NCBI GenBank assembly: GCA_031272745.1
Contig: JAISTF010000074.1
Coordinates: 1 to 7,713 of the forward strand
Source: Eubacteriales Family XIII. Incertae Sedis bacterium
GTDB lineage: Bacteria; Bacillota; Clostridia; Peptostreptococcales; Anaerovoracaceae
Direction of reading: 5' to 3'
Length of the DNA: 7,713 nucleotides
The position numbers and the translations under genes are program-made. Each line of letters starts with the position of its first letter. The first letter of the stretch is position 1. This document shows, piece after piece, positions 6,514 through 7,713 of this stretch. The notes beneath the pieces were generated by a model. The model made no database searches. It was not told the origin of the DNA and saw only the letters and a list, made by a program, of their open reading frames with translations.

Positions 6514-6543
6514 ATTATACAATAATCTCCTGCACCTGCGCAA
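6514..6543 (-). promoter_or_regulatory. Possible weak promoter before gmk
   Basis: A perfect -10 hexamer TATAAT (6519-6514) covers the recJ stop codon. The best -35 candidate is TTGCGC (6543-6538) with an 18-nt spacer, matching only three of six consensus bases. If used, transcription would begin near 6507 and give the gmk-to-ileS operon its own start. It may equally be a chance effect of the codons for EIIV and stop. Confidence 0.3.
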
Positions 6544-7711
6544 CGGTAAATTGCAGGATTTTTTGGCCGCGGAAATGGTTCCAGCCGAGGGTGCCCGTGA
6601 TTTGCAGGGGTTTGCCGAGCAGGTCGGGGTCCCAGCGGAACCAAGTGCAGGGGACGCCGGCGGCCTTGAAGCGGCCGTGCGCGCCGTCTGCGCCCATCGC
6701 GCGGACGTCCGTGATGTCCGAAGGCAGGGCGGTGAACGACAGCAGCGGCTCGCGCCAGCCGGCGCCGAACGGCGCGAGCGCCTCGAGCGCGTCCGCGAGC
6801 GCCTCGGTCACGTCTTCGGGCGCGACGTCCGCGTCGACGGTTTCCTCTTCGTCCAAGAGCGCCGGGTCGTCGGCGAGCAGCGCGGCAAGGTCCGCGCACA
6901 GCGCCGCGCGCAGCTGCTCCTCGTCCCCGGCGCGGATCAGGAAGCCGGCCGCCGCCGCGTGGCCGCCCACGCGCACGAAGAACTCCTCATGCCGCCGGAG
7001 CAGCGCGATGAGGTCGAGCCGGCCCGCGCTCCGCGCCGACCCCTTCAGGTACAGCGCGCCGTCGTCGGCCGATTCCGCGACCACCGCGCAGGGCAGCCCC
7101 GTCGCCTCGCGCACCTTGCCGGCCACGATGCCCGAGACGCCTTCGTGCGCCGCGGGCGGGCGAAGCAGCAGAAACGGCCCCGCGTCCCGCGCGAGCGCCA
7201 TGCAGTCGTCCACGCATTTCTTTTGAATCGCCTGCCGCTCGCGGTTCAGCGCGTCCATGCGCTGCGCGATCTCGCGCATCCGCGCGGGGTCGTCCGTCAG
7301 GAACAGTTCGACGCCCGCGGCCGCGTCCTCGAGCCGTCCCGCCGCGTTGATGCGCGGCGCGACGCCGAACGCGATGTCGCGCGAGGAGACCCGCGCGGGG
7401 TCGATCCCCGCCACGCCCAAAAGACAGGCGAGTGCCGGGCGCCGCCCTTCGCGCAGCATCGCCAGCCCGTATTTCACAAAGGTGCGGTTTTCGTCCGTCA
7501 AAGGCATCACGTCCGCCACCGTCGCCACGGCGACGAGGTCCACGAGCGCGTTCAGCGCCGCGCGCGAGGCGGGCGGGGCCAGCCCCGCCCCTACGGATGC
7601 GTTTGTAGGGGCGGCATCCTGCCGCCCGTGCGCCCGGTCGAACATCGCGCAGCACAGCTTGCACGCGACCGCGGCGCCGCAGAGCCCCGCGAACGGGTAC
7701 GCCGACCCCGG
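6515..7711 (-). CDS. recJ: Single-stranded-DNA exonuclease RecJ (5' end missing)
   Basis: RecJ degrades single-stranded DNA 5' to 3' in recombination and mismatch or base-excision repair. The window shows 398 C-terminal residues ending at TAA (6517-6515); the first DHH motifs lie outside. Visible are YPFAGLCGAAVACKL (5-19), the DHH-domain motif TVADVMPL (64-71) followed by ENR, and APRINAAGR. The DHHA1 domain has GGHAAAAGF (GGH at 249-251). A RecJ OB-type domain follows (LAPFGAGWREPLL, then GRF, WF, GTLGWNHF, QFTV). Residues 29-47 are encoded by a REP-like inverted doublet that widens the loop between the KLCCAMF helix and ALVDLVAVATVADV; most RecJ proteins have only a short link here. The gene ends 33 nt before gmk and may be co-transcribed with it. 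The open frame continues to the right edge without a stop. Confidence 0.95.
   Translation of the reverse strand, partial: PGSAYPFAGLCGAAVACKLCCAMFDRAHGRQDAAPTNASVGAGLAPPASRAALNALVDLVAVATVADVMPLTDENRTFVKYGLAMLREGRRPALACLLGVAGIDPARVSSRDIAFGVAPRINAAGRLEDAAAGVELFLTDDPARMREIAQRMDALNRERQAIQKKCVDDCMALARDAGPFLLLRPPAAHEGVSGIVAGKVREATGLPCAVVAESADDGALYLKGSARSAGRLDLIALLRRHEEFFVRVGGHAAAAGFLIRAGDEEQLRAALCADLAALLADDPALLDEEETVDADVAPEDVTEALADALEALAPFGAGWREPLLSFTALPSDITDVRAMGADGAHGRFKAAGVPCTWFRWDPDLLGKPLQITGTLGWNHFRGQKILQFTVAQVQEIIV
7571..7627 (+). repeat. REP-like inverted doublet (REPIN-like) inside recJ
   Basis: Two GC-rich palindromes face each other. The left one is GGGCGGGGC-CA-GCCCCGCCC (7571-7590) followed by CTAC (7591-7594), which is GTAG on the minus strand. 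The right one is GTAG (7605-7608) followed by GGGCGGCA-TCC-TGCCGCCC (7609-7627). They are separated by 10 nt, and the inner halves pair with each other over 10 bp (7585-7594 with 7605-7614). The doublet is 57 nt, exactly 19 codons of recJ. GTAG heads and inverted pairing match REPIN elements moved by RAYT transposases; this assignment is an inference from structure. Confidence 0.75.
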
Positions 7712-7713
7712 GC

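Overview
The window looks like a piece of a GC-rich bacterial chromosome, most likely an anaerobic Firmicute (Clostridia-like). The grounds are strong AGGAGG-type ribosome binding sites, frequent GTG starts, an IleRS of the long type-2 kind, a secreted protein with an InlB/'Listeria-Bacteroides'-type repeat, and a consensus sigma-A promoter in an AT-rich intergenic gap. The lineage is an inference; no rRNA or tRNA gene is present to fix it.

All genes lie on the minus strand, so the biological order runs from right to left. recJ enters from the right edge without its 5' end and stops at 6515. After a 33-34 nt gap come five overlapping genes: gmk, rpoZ, an Sfp-type phosphopantetheinyl transferase gene, recX and ileS. 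Their overlaps are about 26, 8, 34 and 8 nt, which points to one translationally coupled operon. It mixes purine nucleotide supply (Gmk), RNA polymerase assembly (omega), carrier-protein activation (PPTase), recombination control (RecX, with RecJ just upstream) and translation (IleRS). ileS ends in a stem-loop terminator at about 1262-1325.

The only sizeable non-coding stretch is 1081-1325. It holds the ileS terminator, a near-perfect promoter (TTGACT, 17 nt, TATAAT) whose -35 box lies in the terminator's 3' arm, and an inferred leader of about 169 nt. The leader contains two hairpins that each display GACTGGG in a 10-nt loop. It drives a separate gene for a secreted, probably surface-attached, beta-helix protein that runs off the left edge.

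Three observations stand out. (1) The same GTAG-headed REP-like palindrome sits inside two housekeeping genes, recJ (as an inverted doublet) and ileS (as a singlet), in the same orientation and reading frame, so both proteins carry the peptide GRQDAAPT. (2) IleRS has GIHH where class I synthetases have HIGH, a swapped signature linked in the literature to strong mupirocin resistance. (3) The leader of the surface protein gene has the repeated loop motif. Apart from these, the window is ordinary housekeeping DNA.
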